Source: Methanomassiliicoccales archaeon (GTDB taxonomy: Archaea > Thermoplasmatota > Thermoplasmata > Methanomassiliicoccales > JACIVX01). From it: a stretch of DNA of 64,000 nt. A model generated the notes under the pieces. That model ran no database searches and was not told the origin of the DNA. It saw nothing but the letters and a program-made list of their open reading frames with translations. The translations under genes were made by a program, and so were the position numbers. Each line of letters begins with the position of its first letter. The stretch's first letter is position 1. Below are positions 17,101 to 26,528 of this stretch, piece after piece. Where the stretch lies: the NCBI GenBank assembly GCA_029907465.1, contig JARYLV010000004.1, positions 1 to 64,000 on the forward strand. Direction: 5' to 3'.

Positions 17101-17807
17101 GCAGGGACATGAAACGACTGACAGCACCACGAAGCTGGCCGGTGCCGAGGAAGATTTGGCACTGGATCACAAAGCCTTCGCCGGGTCCTCATCCAAAAGA
17201 AATGAGCATTCCGCTTCTGGTCATCGTTAGAGATATGTTGGGTCTTTCCGATACAGCGCATGAAGCGAGACTCATATTGGCAAATGGTGAAATTCTAGTG
17301 GATGGAAGGCCCGTTAGGAACCGAAAGTTCCCTGTTGGCCTCATGGATGTGATATCAATTCCACGTATCAGCCAACACTACAGGATGCTTCTGAACTCGA
17401 AGGGAAAATTCGAGCTAGTCAAAATTCGCGAGGGCAAGGAAAAATGGAAACTCTGTAGGATTGAGAACAAGGTGACCGCCAGAGGGGGAAAAACGCAACT
17501 TTGCCTCCATGACGGTCGCAACATTCTGGTTGAGAAAGATGACTACAAGACTGGTGATGTTTTGAAAGTCGAGGTTCCATCCCAAAAAATCCTCGATGTT
17601 TATAGGTTAGATAGAGGAAACCTCGCGTACATCATTGGTGGAAATCACGTGGGCGAAGTTGCAGTCATTGAGGATTATATAGAAACTCGTAGCCCGTCCC
17701 CGAATATCGTTAAGTTCAAGGACGGGACCTCAACGGTAAAAGATAACGTCTTCGTCATCGGCACGAAAGTTCCTGAAATAGACCTTCCGGAGGCGAGTGT
17801 GCTATGA
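17097..17807 (+). CDS. rps4e: 30S ribosomal protein S4e (eS4)
   Basis: A 236-residue S4e, a subunit found in archaea and eukaryotes but not in bacteria. The N-terminus reads SRDMKRLTAPRSWPVPRK, followed by an S4-like RNA-binding segment (DTAHEARLILANGEILVDG) and a KOW-like C-terminus. AGGAGG at 17084-17089 supports the ATG at 17097, which shares ATGA with the L24 stop. Confidence 0.96.
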   Translation: MSRDMKRLTAPRSWPVPRKIWHWITKPSPGPHPKEMSIPLLVIVRDMLGLSDTAHEARLILANGEILVDGRPVRNRKFPVGLMDVISIPRISQHYRMLLNSKGKFELVKIREGKEKWKLCRIENKVTARGGKTQLCLHDGRNILVEKDDYKTGDVLKVEVPSQKILDVYRLDRGNLAYIIGGNHVGEVAVIEDYIETRSPSPNIVKFKDGTSTVKDNVFVIGTKVPEIDLPEASVL

Positions 17808-18316
17808 GTGAAGTCATGAGGAAGCCTAGAATTGAGAAGGTCGTCGTCAACATCGGAGTCGGAGAGGCTGGAGAGCGGCTTGTGAAGGCTCAAAAAGTTC
17901 TTGAGATGCTGACTGGTCAAAAGCCAAAAGTCACGACTGCAAAGGTGACAAACAGGGATTTGGGCGTGAGAAAAGGTATGCCAATTGGGTGCAAGGTGAC
18001 ATTGAGAGGCGAAAAAGCTGAAGACTTCCTTAAGAGGGCGCTGTGGATCAGGGAAAACAAAATTGCCATTTATTCTTTTGATCCTGAGGGTAATTTCTCG
18101 TTTGGCATTTCCGACTACACTGACTTTGAAGGAATGAAATATGATCCCGAAATTGGAATTTTTGGGATGGACATTTGCGTCTCAGTCAAACGGCCAGGAT
18201 ACAGAGTATCAACGAGGCGTGTGATGCCCAGGAGGCTCCCTAAATCACATCGTTTGACAAGAGAAGAGGCATTGGAGCTATTGAAGGAGCGTTTCGGGGT
18301 GGAGGTGGTCTATTGA
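17804..18316 (+). CDS. rpl5: 50S ribosomal protein L5 (uL5)
   Basis: A 170-residue L5 that binds 5S rRNA and contacts the P-site t[43 protein letters not shown] and the C-terminal region [20 protein letters not shown] match archaeal L5. The start codon overlaps the S4e stop, and its own stop overlaps the S14 TTG start. Confidence 0.96.
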   Translation: MSEVMRKPRIEKVVVNIGVGEAGERLVKAQKVLEMLTGQKPKVTTAKVTNRDLGVRKGMPIGCKVTLRGEKAEDFLKRALWIRENKIAIYSFDPEGNFSFGISDYTDFEGMKYDPEIGIFGMDICVSVKRPGYRVSTRRVMPRRLPKSHRLTREEALELLKERFGVEVVY

Positions 18317-18459
18317 AACCAAAGAAGGAATTTGGCAGGAAGAAGGGATGCCTGCGATGTGGCAGGAAGCGTGGGATCATCCGCCGTTACGGTATGCATC
18401 TTTGCCGTCAATGTTTCCGCGAAATAGCGCCTCACATTGGATTTAAGAAATACTCATGA
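18313..18459 (+). CDS. rps14: 30S ribosomal protein S14, zinc-binding type (uS14)
   Basis: A 48-residue protein beginning at TTG 18313, inside the L5 stop region (tatTGA), with GGAGGTGG at 18301-18308 as ribosome binding site. It contains [12 protein letters not shown] and [19 protein letters not shown], with the four Cys ligands CxxC and CxxC of zinc-type S14. The length and the final KKYS match archaeal S14. It is easily missed because it is so short. Confidence 0.94.
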   Translation: MKPKKEFGRKKGCLRCGRKRGIIRRYGMHLCRQCFREIAPHIGFKKYS

Positions 18460-18471
18460 GGTGGTGAAGTT

Positions 18472-18861
18472 ATGCAGAATGATCCGCTTAATGATGCAAT
18501 GGCAACGATAAAGAATGCAGCACTCGTGGGCAAGCGGGAATGTGTGATTAGACCGTCCTCCAAGCTCATAGGCAGAGTGCTTAAGGTCATGCAAGAGTCA
18601 GGTTACATCAATCAATTTGAATTCATCGAAGATGGAAAGGCCGGAATATTCAGAGTGAAGTTGCACGGTAGAATCAATAATTGTGGCGTAATTAAGCCGA
18701 GATACTCGGTGAAAAAGAATGATCTGGAGAAATTCGAAGCGAGGTATCTACCTGCCCAAGACTTTGGCGTTCTCATTCTAACGACCACAAAGGGCGTTGT
18801 TAGTCATGTGAAAGCGAAAGAGTTGGGCATTGGAGGAAAACTCCTCGCTTTTGTCTACTGA
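18472..18861 (+). CDS. rps8: 30S ribosomal protein S8 (uS8)
   Basis: A 129-residue S8. [20 protein letters not shown] at the start, and the C-terminal [18 protein letters not shown] and GGKLLAFVY, are diagnostic. S8 organises the 16S rRNA central domain. GAGGTGGTGAAG lies upstream of the ATG. Confidence 0.96.
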   Translation: MQNDPLNDAMATIKNAALVGKRECVIRPSSKLIGRVLKVMQESGYINQFEFIEDGKAGIFRVKLHGRINNCGVIKPRYSVKKNDLEKFEARYLPAQDFGVLILTTTKGVVSHVKAKELGIGGKLLAFVY

Positions 18862-18871
18862 GGATGAGGAT

Positions 18872-19423
18872 ATGGTAGTCACTGGTATAATCGAAGAAGT
18901 CGTCAGCATTCCTGGCGGGGTTACTGTTGAGCTCTCTGATGGAAATGTGACGGTCTCAGGTCCAAAAGGAAAGCTCAGTAGGAGATTAGCTCATCCGCGA
19001 GTTCAGATCATCAAATTAAACAGTGAGATCGTCGTACGTTGCGAGCTCCCGCGCAAAAAGGAGCGAGCTCTCGTCGGAACTTTTGCGGCACATATCAAGA
19101 ACATGATTGAAGGCGTGATGCATGGATTTGAATACAGGATGAAGATCGTGTATTCGCACTTTCCAATTAAGGCATATGTAAAAGGCGATAAGTTCGTCAT
19201 TGAGAATTTCCTCGGCGAGAGGACGCCCCGCAAAGCGAATATTCTTGGTGATACTAAGGTCGCGGTTAAAGGCAATGAAGTCATATTGACAGGAATCGAT
19301 ATCGAAGCAGTTTCCCAGACAGCTGCAAATATCGAACGGGCTACGATCATCAAAGGATATGATTCAAGGGTCTTTCAAGATGGCATTTACATAGTTGAAA
19401 AAGCAAGGAGGATAAGTCAATGA
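18872..19423 (+). CDS. rpl6: 50S ribosomal protein L6 (uL6)
   Basis: A 183-residue L6. Two related alpha/beta domains are present: the first starts IPGGVTVELSDGNVTVSGPK and the second includes HFPIKAYVKGDKFVIENFLG. The ATG at 18872 fits the family N-terminus; upstream in-frame starts overlap S8. The stop overlaps the ATG of L32e. Confidence 0.95.
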   Translation: MVVTGIIEEVVSIPGGVTVELSDGNVTVSGPKGKLSRRLAHPRVQIIKLNSEIVVRCELPRKKERALVGTFAAHIKNMIEGVMHGFEYRMKIVYSHFPIKAYVKGDKFVIENFLGERTPRKANILGDTKVAVKGNEVILTGIDIEAVSQTAANIERATIIKGYDSRVFQDGIYIVEKARRISQ

Positions 19424-20232
19424 GCAAGCACGGAGGAGAAATCAGGGAAATTTCAGAATTGCCATATTACAAAGATGAATACAAGGAAGAACTTGAAGCG
19501 ATGGGAATCAATACCCTCTCGGACCTCCTTGATGCATTATATGACGAGGCACGAAAGAAGGAGATCATTGACCGCCTAAAAGGCGTCGGTCCTAAGATCG
19601 CCGAGCATTGGATCGAGATCATTGAAGAACGAGGGATTATTGAGGAGTCAGTGCCTGAACCAAAGGAAGAGGAAGGGGTGCCAGAAAAAGCGTCCGTCGA
19701 GGAGGCAGGAGAAATAGGGGTCGAGAAGGATAAGGGTGCCCCGCAAGAGAGTGAGGCAGAAGAGGTCATCATAGAAGAAGAGGAAATTTCGGCTGGAGAA
19801 GCGGCGATTGTCGAAAAGGGTGGTTATCTTGTCAAGGCAAAACCCGTCCTCGACCCAACAATCGCAAAATTGCTCGCACTAAGGCGCAAGATCTCGGAGA
19901 GGAGGCCTACGTTCCTTAGGCAGGAATGGTTCAGGTATAAGAGACTCGGTGAGAAATGGAGAAAGCCCCGCGGACTTCATAGTAAAATGCGACGGCATTA
20001 TAAATATAGGTCTCCTGTCGTGTCAATTGGGTACCGCGGCCCGAAAAAAGTACGCGGATTACATCCATCTGGCTTTGAAGAAGTTATGGTTTACAACCCC
20101 TCACAGCTTGAGGGAATCGACCCAAAGCGACAGGCGGTAAGGATCGGTAGCACGGTTGGGTATAAGAAGCGAATGGAAATCGAAAGCAAGGCAGATCAGC
20201 TTGGAATCAGGATTCTCAATAGGACGGGATAA
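19420..20232 (+). CDS. rpl32e: 50S ribosomal protein L32e with N-terminal helix-hairpin-helix extension (eL32)
   Basis: At 270 residues this is about twice the usual L32e size. Residues about 15-70 (YKEELEAMGINTLSDLLDAL and DRLKGVGPKIAEHWIEIIEE) form a helix-hairpin-helix-like domain. Residues about 75-130 are a strongly acidic linker. The L32e core runs from about 140, with RRKISERRPTFLRQEWFRYK, GEKWRKPRG and KRMEIESKADQLGIRILNR. Similar extended L32e proteins are known in haloarchaea and Thermoplasmata. The extension probably makes extra rRNA or factor contacts. Confidence 0.94.
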   Translation: MSKHGGEIREISELPYYKDEYKEELEAMGINTLSDLLDALYDEARKKEIIDRLKGVGPKIAEHWIEIIEERGIIEESVPEPKEEEGVPEKASVEEAGEIGVEKDKGAPQESEAEEVIIEEEEISAGEAAIVEKGGYLVKAKPVLDPTIAKLLALRRKISERRPTFLRQEWFRYKRLGEKWRKPRGLHSKMRRHYKYRSPVVSIGYRGPKKVRGLHPSGFEEVMVYNPSQLEGIDPKRQAVRIGSTVGYKKRMEIESKADQLGIRILNRTG

Positions 20233-20233
20233 T

Positions 20234-20689
20234 ATGAACCTTAGAAATCAGAGACGGATTGCGGCAGAGATCCTCGGATGTGGTATCAACAGGGTCTGGA
20301 TTGATCCGAATCGGATTGAGGATATCGCTGACGCGATCACCCGCGCCGATATCCGAACTGCAATTGATTCTGGAGCAATCGTGGCTCTTCCGAAGAGAGG
20401 AATTTCACGAGCAAGAGCTAGGTATCGAGCTGCCCAAAAAGAAAAAGGAAGACGAAGAGGTCCAGGCAGTAGAAAGGGTGCCGCAGGTGCGAGAACGCCT
20501 GAAAAAAAGCATTGGATTCAGATCATCAGATCGATAAGGAGAACCCTCAGGGAGTTGAGGGATGAAGGCAAGATCAGCAAAGCTGTTTACAGGGAGTTCT
20601 ATATGAAGGCCAAAGGCGGAATGTTTAAGAGCAAGACTCATTTGATCACTCACCTCAAAATGGAAGGACATCTTAAGGAGGGCAACTGA
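20234..20689 (+). CDS. rpl19e: 50S ribosomal protein L19e (eL19)
   Basis: A 151-residue L19e. [20 protein letters not shown] at the N-terminus, RAGRxx-like basic stretches ([20 protein letters not shown]) and the C-terminal [19 protein letters not shown] are typical. The start ATG at 20234 follows the L32e stop by one nucleotide. The last A overlaps the L18 start. Confidence 0.95.
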   Translation: MNLRNQRRIAAEILGCGINRVWIDPNRIEDIADAITRADIRTAIDSGAIVALPKRGISRARARYRAAQKEKGRRRGPGSRKGAAGARTPEKKHWIQIIRSIRRTLRELRDEGKISKAVYREFYMKAKGGMFKSKTHLITHLKMEGHLKEGN

Positions 20690-21189
20690 TGGCTCACGGA
20701 CCCCGATACAAGGTACCATTCCGACGAAGGCGCGAAGGTAGAACAGACTATCGACAAAGGGCAAAATTGCTGAGAGCAGGCGTTCCGAGGGCCGTCGTCA
20801 GGATTTCGTTGAGGAATGCAAGCGTGCAGTTCATTGAATTCGATCCAGTTGGCGATCGAGTGACCGCGCAAGCCCACTCGAAGGAACTGATTAAGCTTGG
20901 CTGGAATCTCTCAACCGGAAATACGCCTGCAGCTTATTTGACAGGATACCTCGCTGCTTTGAGAGCAAAAAAGAAAGGCATTGATCGGGCGGTTCTAGAT
21001 ATCGGTTTGCGGGATCCGGCGAGGGGTGCCTCATGTTTTGCTGCGTTAAAAGGAATTCTCGATGCAGGTATTGAAGTTCCACATGGTGAAGAGGTTCTTC
21101 CTTCGGAGGAGAGAATCAAAGGTCAGCACATCGGAGAGGACGTCGAGAAACTCGTCGAAGATATAAAAAGGAAAATGGAGGTGGAGTAA
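20689..21189 (+). CDS. rpl18: 50S ribosomal protein L18 (uL18)
   Basis: A 166-residue archaeal L18 that binds 5S rRNA with L5. [20 protein letters not shown] at the start and [20 protein letters not shown] in the C-terminal half are diagnostic. The Lys/Glu-rich C-terminus is archaeal in length. Confidence 0.96.
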   Translation: MAHGPRYKVPFRRRREGRTDYRQRAKLLRAGVPRAVVRISLRNASVQFIEFDPVGDRVTAQAHSKELIKLGWNLSTGNTPAAYLTGYLAALRAKKKGIDRAVLDIGLRDPARGASCFAALKGILDAGIEVPHGEEVLPSEERIKGQHIGEDVEKLVEDIKRKMEVE

Positions 21190-21891
21190 ATGGAATGGAC
21201 TCCGAAGACAAAACTAGGCAAGATGGTCAGGAACGGTGAGATTACATCGATGAGTGATGCGCTAGCGACGAAGCTCCCACTTCGTGAACCTGAGATTGTT
21301 GACGTCCTCCTTCCAGACCTTAAAGATGAGGTCATCGACGTCAATATGGTTCAGCGTATGACCGACTCGGGCAGAAGGGTGAAATTCGCGATTACCGTCG
21401 CAGTCGGTAACGGTGATGGTTTCGTGGGTGTTGGCAGGGCAAAGGGAAAAGAAGTCGGTCCTGCGATTCGTAAAGCAATTGACAATGCAAAACTGAATAT
21501 TATCGAGATAAAGAGAGGATGCGGATCTTGGGAGTGCGGTTGTGGCACGCCTCATTCCTTACCCTTCATGGTTGTCGGTAAGGCAGGGTCTGTCGAGGTA
21601 ACTTTCAAGCCCGCCCCGAGGGGCGTTTCGCTGGCGGTAGGAGATGTCGCAAAAATCATTCTGCAACTTGCCGGTATCAAGGACGCATGGGGATTTGCGC
21701 GTGGCCATACCAAGACGACTGTCAATTATGCCCTAGCGACATTCGATGCCTTAATGAAAACGTCCGTCCTGAGGATTACTGAGGAGCAAGAGAAACGCTT
21801 AAAGATCATGAGCGGCCGCGTTATGGTTCATTTTCCAGAGCATGATGCAAACGTGGATCAACAAAAAGAAATAACAGAGCAGGAGGGATGA
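21190..21891 (+). CDS. rps5: 30S ribosomal protein S5 (uS5)
   Basis: A 233-residue archaeal S5, with the dsRBD-like domain ([40 protein letters not shown]) and the S5 C-terminal domain ([20 protein letters not shown]). The [16 protein letters not shown] insertion is normal for archaeal S5. It starts directly after the L18 stop. Confidence 0.96.
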   Translation: MEWTPKTKLGKMVRNGEITSMSDALATKLPLREPEIVDVLLPDLKDEVIDVNMVQRMTDSGRRVKFAITVAVGNGDGFVGVGRAKGKEVGPAIRKAIDNAKLNIIEIKRGCGSWECGCGTPHSLPFMVVGKAGSVEVTFKPAPRGVSLAVGDVAKIILQLAGIKDAWGFARGHTKTTVNYALATFDALMKTSVLRITEEQEKRLKIMSGRVMVHFPEHDANVDQQKEITEQEG

Positions 21892-21892
21892 T

Positions 21893-22360
21893 GTGGTGGC
21901 CTACGCTGTGATCAGAGTACGTGGACACGCCGGTGTGAAAAAGGAAATTGAGGATACAATGCGGATGCTAAATCTTACTCGCCCTAATCACTGCGTTGTC
22001 GTGCCAGAGACAGATAGCATTAAGGGAATGCTGCAGAAAGCGAAGGACTACATCACATGGGGTGAAGTGAGTAGTGAAACTCTTGCGAGGATGATAAAAT
22101 TCAGGGGACGTCTCAAAGGGGACAAACCGATCGACGATCTCTATATCCAGAATCATTCGAAATTTACATCGATCATCTCTTTTGCGAAAAGTGTGGCTAA
22201 AGACGAGGTGAAATATTCAGACCTTATTGATGTAAAACCTGTCTTTAGGCTCAATCCCCCGCGAAAAGGATACGGTGGCAATAAGAGGTCATTCGCGAAC
22301 GGGGGTGCTCTTGGATACCGCGGAGAGAAGATCAACGAATTGATTGAGAGAATGCTCTAG
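21893..22360 (+). CDS. rpl30: 50S ribosomal protein L30 (uL30)
   Basis: A 155-residue archaeal L30 (the long eL7-like form). AYAVIRVRGHAGVKKEIEDT, RMLNLTRPNHCVVVPETDS and the C-terminal FRLNPPRKGYGGNKRSFANG fit well. Start codons GTG 21893 or GTG 21896 are adjacent, and AGGAGGGATGATG lies just upstream. Confidence 0.95.
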   Translation: MVAYAVIRVRGHAGVKKEIEDTMRMLNLTRPNHCVVVPETDSIKGMLQKAKDYITWGEVSSETLARMIKFRGRLKGDKPIDDLYIQNHSKFTSIISFAKSVAKDEVKYSDLIDVKPVFRLNPPRKGYGGNKRSFANGGALGYRGEKINELIERML

Positions 22361-22370
22361 GTGATGTTCA

Positions 22371-22796
22371 ATGCCAAGCAGAACAAAGAAATTCAGGGGA
22401 AGCCGCACGCACGGACGCGGCAAGAAGGCGGGGCGTGGTGCAGGCCTTCAGGGCGGTCGAGGCAATGCAGGCCTTCACAAACATAAAGTCATGTATATGT
22501 TGAAATACGACCCAGATCACTTCGGCCGGCATGGCTTCAAGAGGCCTCAGAGCGTTGTGGCAGCGAAAATTGCGATGAATGTCGGCGAGATCCAAGAGAA
22601 TATAAACAGGTTGATCGCGGATGGATTTGCTGAGAGAAAAGATGGGAGGGTCACGGTCAACTTGGCAAAAATGGGCGTTGATAAGCTCCTTGGTTCAGGG
22701 AAAATCATCGAGCCAATTGATGTTATCGTTGCCGATTGTTCTGAACTTGCACGGGAGAAGATTGAAGCCGCAGGCGGCTCTATAGTTCAACCGTAG
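22371..22796 (+). CDS. rpl15: 50S ribosomal protein L15 (uL15)
   Basis: A 141-residue archaeal L15. The glycine-rich basic N-terminus (RGSRTHGRGKKAGRGAGLQG) and the alpha/beta C-terminal domain ending AREKIEAAGGSIVQ match. It directly precedes secY, the conserved order. Confidence 0.95.
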   Translation: MPSRTKKFRGSRTHGRGKKAGRGAGLQGGRGNAGLHKHKVMYMLKYDPDHFGRHGFKRPQSVVAAKIAMNVGEIQENINRLIADGFAERKDGRVTVNLAKMGVDKLLGSGKIIEPIDVIVADCSELAREKIEAAGGSIVQP

Positions 22797-22808
22797 CGAT
22801 GCTCTGGG

Positions 22809-24395
22809 ATGAACATGGCTGAAGGGGAAAAGAGCAGGCTGTATAAGTTGAAACCCCTCACCGATAGATTGCCTGCTGTTGCTCGACCCGAAGGCCATGT
22901 CCATTTCAGAACGAAGATGATGTGGGTCATCATCATCCTTGTTTTTTACTTCATCATGACAAATGTCTATATCTATGGCCTAGATCAAGCTCAAACAATT
23001 GACCTGTTTGCCCAGTACAGAGCAATACTCGCTGGTGCGCAAGGTTCACTGATGCACCTTGGTATCGGACCAATTGTGACTGGCTCGATTATCATGCAGC
23101 TTTTTGTCGGAGCGAAGATCATTAAACTCGATCTCAAAAACGACGAGGACAAGGCGGTCTATCAAAGCACGCAGAAATTCCTCGTTTTGATCATGATCGT
23201 TGTTGAGGCAGTACCGCAGGTTTTCGGGTATCTTGTCCCTTCGGAGACATTTGTCCATAATCTGGAGGGGGTCTTTGGAAGTGATGGAGTACTGAGTGGT
23301 CTCAATTTCGCGAGGTTCGTCATCGTCCTTCAGCTTTTCATCGGATCTTATCTTGTCTTCCTTATGGATGAAGTCGTCTCGAAATGGGGAATTGGTAGTG
23401 GGGTCTCTCTTTTCATCGCTGCGGGCGTTGCGGAAGCGATCTTCACCGGTACAGTCAACTGGCAACCGGTAGACCCAAATCTGCCGATAAGTATCGATAA
23501 TCCGCCTGCGGGCACGATCCCAAAGACGATCTATATTCTCCAGAATACCTCAGCCGCGGGGCTCGCAGGCGGTGGATACGAAAGAATCCTCTTGCAGAAT
23601 CCTAATCCTATGGTTGCCCTGATCGGCACAATCGCGATATTCCTTTTTGTGGCTTATGTTGAATCGACGCGTATTGAACTTCCTCTTGCTCACGGAGCTG
23701 CACGAGGTGCGAGGGGCCGTTATCCGATCAAGCTTATCTACGCATCAAACATTCCAGTGATCCTTATGGCAGCCCTCCTTGCAAACGTCAGCATGTTTTC
23801 AATGCTCCTGTGGAACAACCCAACATTCAGAGATCTTCCTCTTATCGGAGGGCAGTGGTGGATAGGGTATTATGAACCTGGAAGTACGCATCCAGCGGGA
23901 GGACTTGCGTGGTATCTTTCGACGCCAAGGGGGCTTGGAGACTGGTTGCTGCCGATCTTGAGTCCTGATAGGTATGGACATTTGGCTGCAGGGCACGATA
24001 GCTTGCAAATAGCTCTGCACGTTGTCGTTTATCTTGGCGTAATGGTCATAGGCTCGATTATCTTCGCGAAGTTCTGGATCGAGACAACGAACATGGGGCC
24101 CGAGGCCGTTGCGAGACAAATTGAGTCATCTGGCCTGCAGATTCCAGGATTCAGAAGGGATCCAAGAGTGCTCCGGCGCGTGCTTGAAAGATATATTCCA
24201 GTGGTCACGATTATCAGCGGTGCGCTTGTCGGGGCACTGGCTGCAATCGCGGATCTCATTGGAACAGTTGGCAACGCAAGTGGTACCGGTGTCCTCCTCG
24301 CAGTAGGAATCTTGATACAGTTCTACGAAGCTATCGGCAGAGAGCAGATGATGGAGATGCACCCCGTATTGAGGCAGTTCTTCGGAGGTGAATAA
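22809..24395 (+). CDS. secY: Preprotein translocase subunit SecY (Sec61 alpha)
   Basis: A 528-residue polytopic membrane protein with about ten hydrophobic segments. GAQGSLMHLGIGPIVTGSII matches the plug/lateral gate region of archaeal SecY. WGIGSGVSLFIAAGVAEAIF and RGARGRYPIKLIYASNIPVI match TM5 and the cytosolic loop region that binds the ribosome. It is slightly longer than typical because of an enlarged external loop around residues 345-390. SecY forms the protein-conducting channel with SecE and Sec beta, which are elsewhere. Confidence 0.96.
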   Translation: MNMAEGEKSRLYKLKPLTDRLPAVARPEGHVHFRTKMMWVIIILVFYFIMTNVYIYGLDQAQTIDLFAQYRAILAGAQGSLMHLGIGPIVTGSIIMQLFVGAKIIKLDLKNDEDKAVYQSTQKFLVLIMIVVEAVPQVFGYLVPSETFVHNLEGVFGSDGVLSGLNFARFVIVLQLFIGSYLVFLMDEVVSKWGIGSGVSLFIAAGVAEAIFTGTVNWQPVDPNLPISIDNPPAGTIPKTIYILQNTSAAGLAGGGYERILLQNPNPMVALIGTIAIFLFVAYVESTRIELPLAHGAARGARGRYPIKLIYASNIPVILMAALLANVSMFSMLLWNNPTFRDLPLIGGQWWIGYYEPGSTHPAGGLAWYLSTPRGLGDWLLPILSPDRYGHLAAGHDSLQIALHVVVYLGVMVIGSIIFAKFWIETTNMGPEAVARQIESSGLQIPGFRRDPRVLRRVLERYIPVVTIISGALVGALAAIADLIGTVGNASGTGVLLAVGILIQFYEAIGREQMMEMHPVLRQFFGGE

Positions 24396-24397
24396 GG

Positions 24398-25045
24398 TTG
24401 CCAAATCCCCCCCGAGCTCAGAGTAGTATGCCGAGGATCACTACAATACTTGTCTTTGTATTAGCCCTCTTTATTCTATTCGATCCAAATCTAAGAAACG
24501 GTCTTGGACAGATTATTGGCTACGGGCTTGAGCCCGTTATCGGGTTTGGTGGTAGATATCCTGTTGTTACGCTCTTTCTTGCTGGCATAATTATGACTGG
24601 TCTTACAATTATCATAAGGCATTTCATGGTCGATTACGTCGAGCAGGTGAAGAGCCAGAAGATCGTCGCGGCTTTTAACAAGGAATTCAGACAAGCGCGT
24701 ATGGAGAACAATACATATAAGATCAAAAAACTCACAGAACAGCAGCCAAAAATACTTCAGAAATCAATGGAAGTCTCATCGTCCCAAATAAAACTCCTTC
24801 CAATTACGATGGCCGTTGTCGTTCCAATTTTTTCATGGTTGTCCGTCTTTATGGGCAATATTAACAGCGCCCATTTCGCAGTCCCGTGGTCTTCCAATGC
24901 AGACATGAATGCCGTTTATGTCTTGCCAGGCTGGATACTTTTGTATTCGCTCGTTAGCTTGCCATTCGGTCAGGTGCTTGCAAGAATACTCAGGTATTTC
25001 TCTTTCAGTAAGCGCCTGAAACAGATGAAGGCCGATGCAAAATGA
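24398..25045 (+). CDS. DUF106 membrane protein (EMC3/TMCO1/Oxa1-like insertase)
   Basis: A 215-residue membrane protein with three hydrophobic segments (about residues 13-28, 50-72, 135-155) plus a fourth near 175-195, and a cytosolic coiled coil (about 80-125; NKEFRQARMENNTYKIKKLT). This is the DUF106 family, distantly related to YidC/Oxa1, EMC3 and TMCO1 and thought to help membrane protein insertion. It sits directly after secY, as in most archaea. Start at TTG 24398; ATG 24428 is an alternative. Confidence 0.88.
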   Translation: MPNPPRAQSSMPRITTILVFVLALFILFDPNLRNGLGQIIGYGLEPVIGFGGRYPVVTLFLAGIIMTGLTIIIRHFMVDYVEQVKSQKIVAAFNKEFRQARMENNTYKIKKLTEQQPKILQKSMEVSSSQIKLLPITMAVVVPIFSWLSVFMGNINSAHFAVPWSSNADMNAVYVLPGWILLYSLVSLPFGQVLARILRYFSFSKRLKQMKADAK

Positions 25046-25590
25046 GAATCACGATCAGCGGCCCCCCAGGATCAGGTAAAACAACGGTATGCAAGCTCCT
25101 TTCAGAGAAGCTCGGAATGAAATACGTCGTTTCTGGTGCTCTCTTTAGAAATATGGCTGAAGAACAGGGTTTGACTCTTGAGGAATTTGGTAAACTGGCG
25201 GAAAAAGACCCCAAATTTGATCGAATGCTCGATGAACAAATGCTGCGGATCGCGCGGGAAAATGATAGTATTATTCTTGAGGGGCGACTGACCGGGTATC
25301 TTCTTAATAAAAATGGAATTGACGCTTTCAAAATTTACCTTGATGCAGAACTCGCTGAAAGATCGAAAAGGGCATCGGTGCGAGATGGAATTGACATCGA
25401 TACTGCGAGAGAAAAAATCGTCGAAAGGGAACGATGCGAGGCGATGAGGTATGAGAGGTATTACGGGTTTGATCCCGCAGATAGGAGCTTCTATGACCTT
25501 GTTATTGACACGACACGTCTCTCACCCGAAGAAGTGGTTTTGAAGATTGTTAAGGCGCTGGAGGCGAGAGGTTGGGCAGAATGCTCGTAA
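25042..25590 (+). CDS. cmk: Cytidylate kinase (archaeal type)
   Basis: A 182-residue P-loop kinase. It begins MRITISGPPGSGKTTVCKLL with Walker A GPPGSGKT and continues VSGALFRNMAEEQG and the CMP-site EGRLTGY. The family phosphorylates CMP/dCMP. It overlaps the DUF106 stop by 4 nt (ATGA). In other euryarchaea L34e and L14e flank this gene, and both are missing here. Confidence 0.92.
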   Translation: MRITISGPPGSGKTTVCKLLSEKLGMKYVVSGALFRNMAEEQGLTLEEFGKLAEKDPKFDRMLDEQMLRIARENDSIILEGRLTGYLLNKNGIDAFKIYLDAELAERSKRASVRDGIDIDTAREKIVERERCEAMRYERYYGFDPADRSFYDLVIDTTRLSPEEVVLKIVKALEARGWAECS

Positions 25591-26528
25591 GAGAAGAATC
25601 ATTCGTTAGCAAGAAATGGGGAAAGCCTCCATCGACCCGATCTGTGCAGGAACTCTTGGAAGCTGGTGTAATCAACCTTGATAAGCCGGCAGGGCCAACG
25701 TCTCATCAGGTCACTGCCTGGGTCAGAGATATTTTAGGGATTAAAAAGGTCGCTCATGGTGGTACCCTTGATCCCAATGTCAGTGGGGTACTCCCGATCG
25801 CTACGGGGAAGGCAATCCGAGCGATCGATCTGACACTGAAATCCGATAAGGAATACATTTGTTTGATGAGGTTGCATAGGGATAAACAGGAAGAAGATAT
25901 TCGAAAGATTCTTTTAGGTTTTGTAGGCGAGATCTTCCAGACCCCTCCGGTGCGATCTGCAGTAAAGAGGCAAATGCGGGTCAGAAGAATTCATGATATC
26001 AAAATCATAGAGATCAGAGGGAGAGAGGTCCTTTTTAGAGTTTCATGCGACGCTGGGACCTACATTAGGACGCTTTGTTACGACGTCGGCGAAGCCCTTG
26101 GAACAGGAGCGCATATGGAAGAGCTGAGACGCGTACGCTCGGGGAATATGAGGGAAGAAGACTCTTATAAACTTCAAGACGTCAAGGACGCCATCGTATT
26201 CTGGAAGGAGGAAAATGATGATTCACTACTAAAGAAAATTCTCATGCCATTTGAGAAGCTCCTTGAACCTCTTCCGAAGATTATTATCAAGGATAGCGCA
26301 GTCGATGCGATCTGTCACGGTGCAGACCTTGCAGTCGTTGGCATTGCGCGTCTCGATGCCGATATTGTGAAGGGAAGTACAGTCGCAATTATGACGGAAA
26401 AAGGTGAAGGTGTTGCTCTCGGGACTGCTGAGATGAGTGCAGAAAGGGCCGTCATCGCGAAAGAGGGCATTGCCGCTAAGACCACGCGAGTATTTATGAA
26501 ACCTGGCACATACCCAAAAATGTGGTAA
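25581..26528 (+). CDS. truB: tRNA/rRNA pseudouridine synthase Cbf5 (TruB family)
   Basis: A 315-residue pseudouridine synthase. The catalytic Asp is in GGTLDPNVSGVLPIATGKA (TLDP), GTYIRTLCYDVGEALGTGAH follows, and a C-terminal PUA domain runs from about 230 (IIIKDSAVDAICHGADLAV). Cbf5 works with Nop10, Gar1 and L7Ae in H/ACA RNPs and alone for U55 of tRNA. The ATG at 25581 overlaps cmk. Its stop touches the stop of the convergent nuclease gene. Confidence 0.95.
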   Translation: MLVREESFVSKKWGKPPSTRSVQELLEAGVINLDKPAGPTSHQVTAWVRDILGIKKVAHGGTLDPNVSGVLPIATGKAIRAIDLTLKSDKEYICLMRLHRDKQEEDIRKILLGFVGEIFQTPPVRSAVKRQMRVRRIHDIKIIEIRGREVLFRVSCDAGTYIRTLCYDVGEALGTGAHMEELRRVRSGNMREEDSYKLQDVKDAIVFWKEENDDSLLKKILMPFEKLLEPLPKIIIKDSAVDAICHGADLAVVGIARLDADIVKGSTVAIMTEKGEGVALGTAEMSAERAVIAKEGIAAKTTRVFMKPGTYPKMW

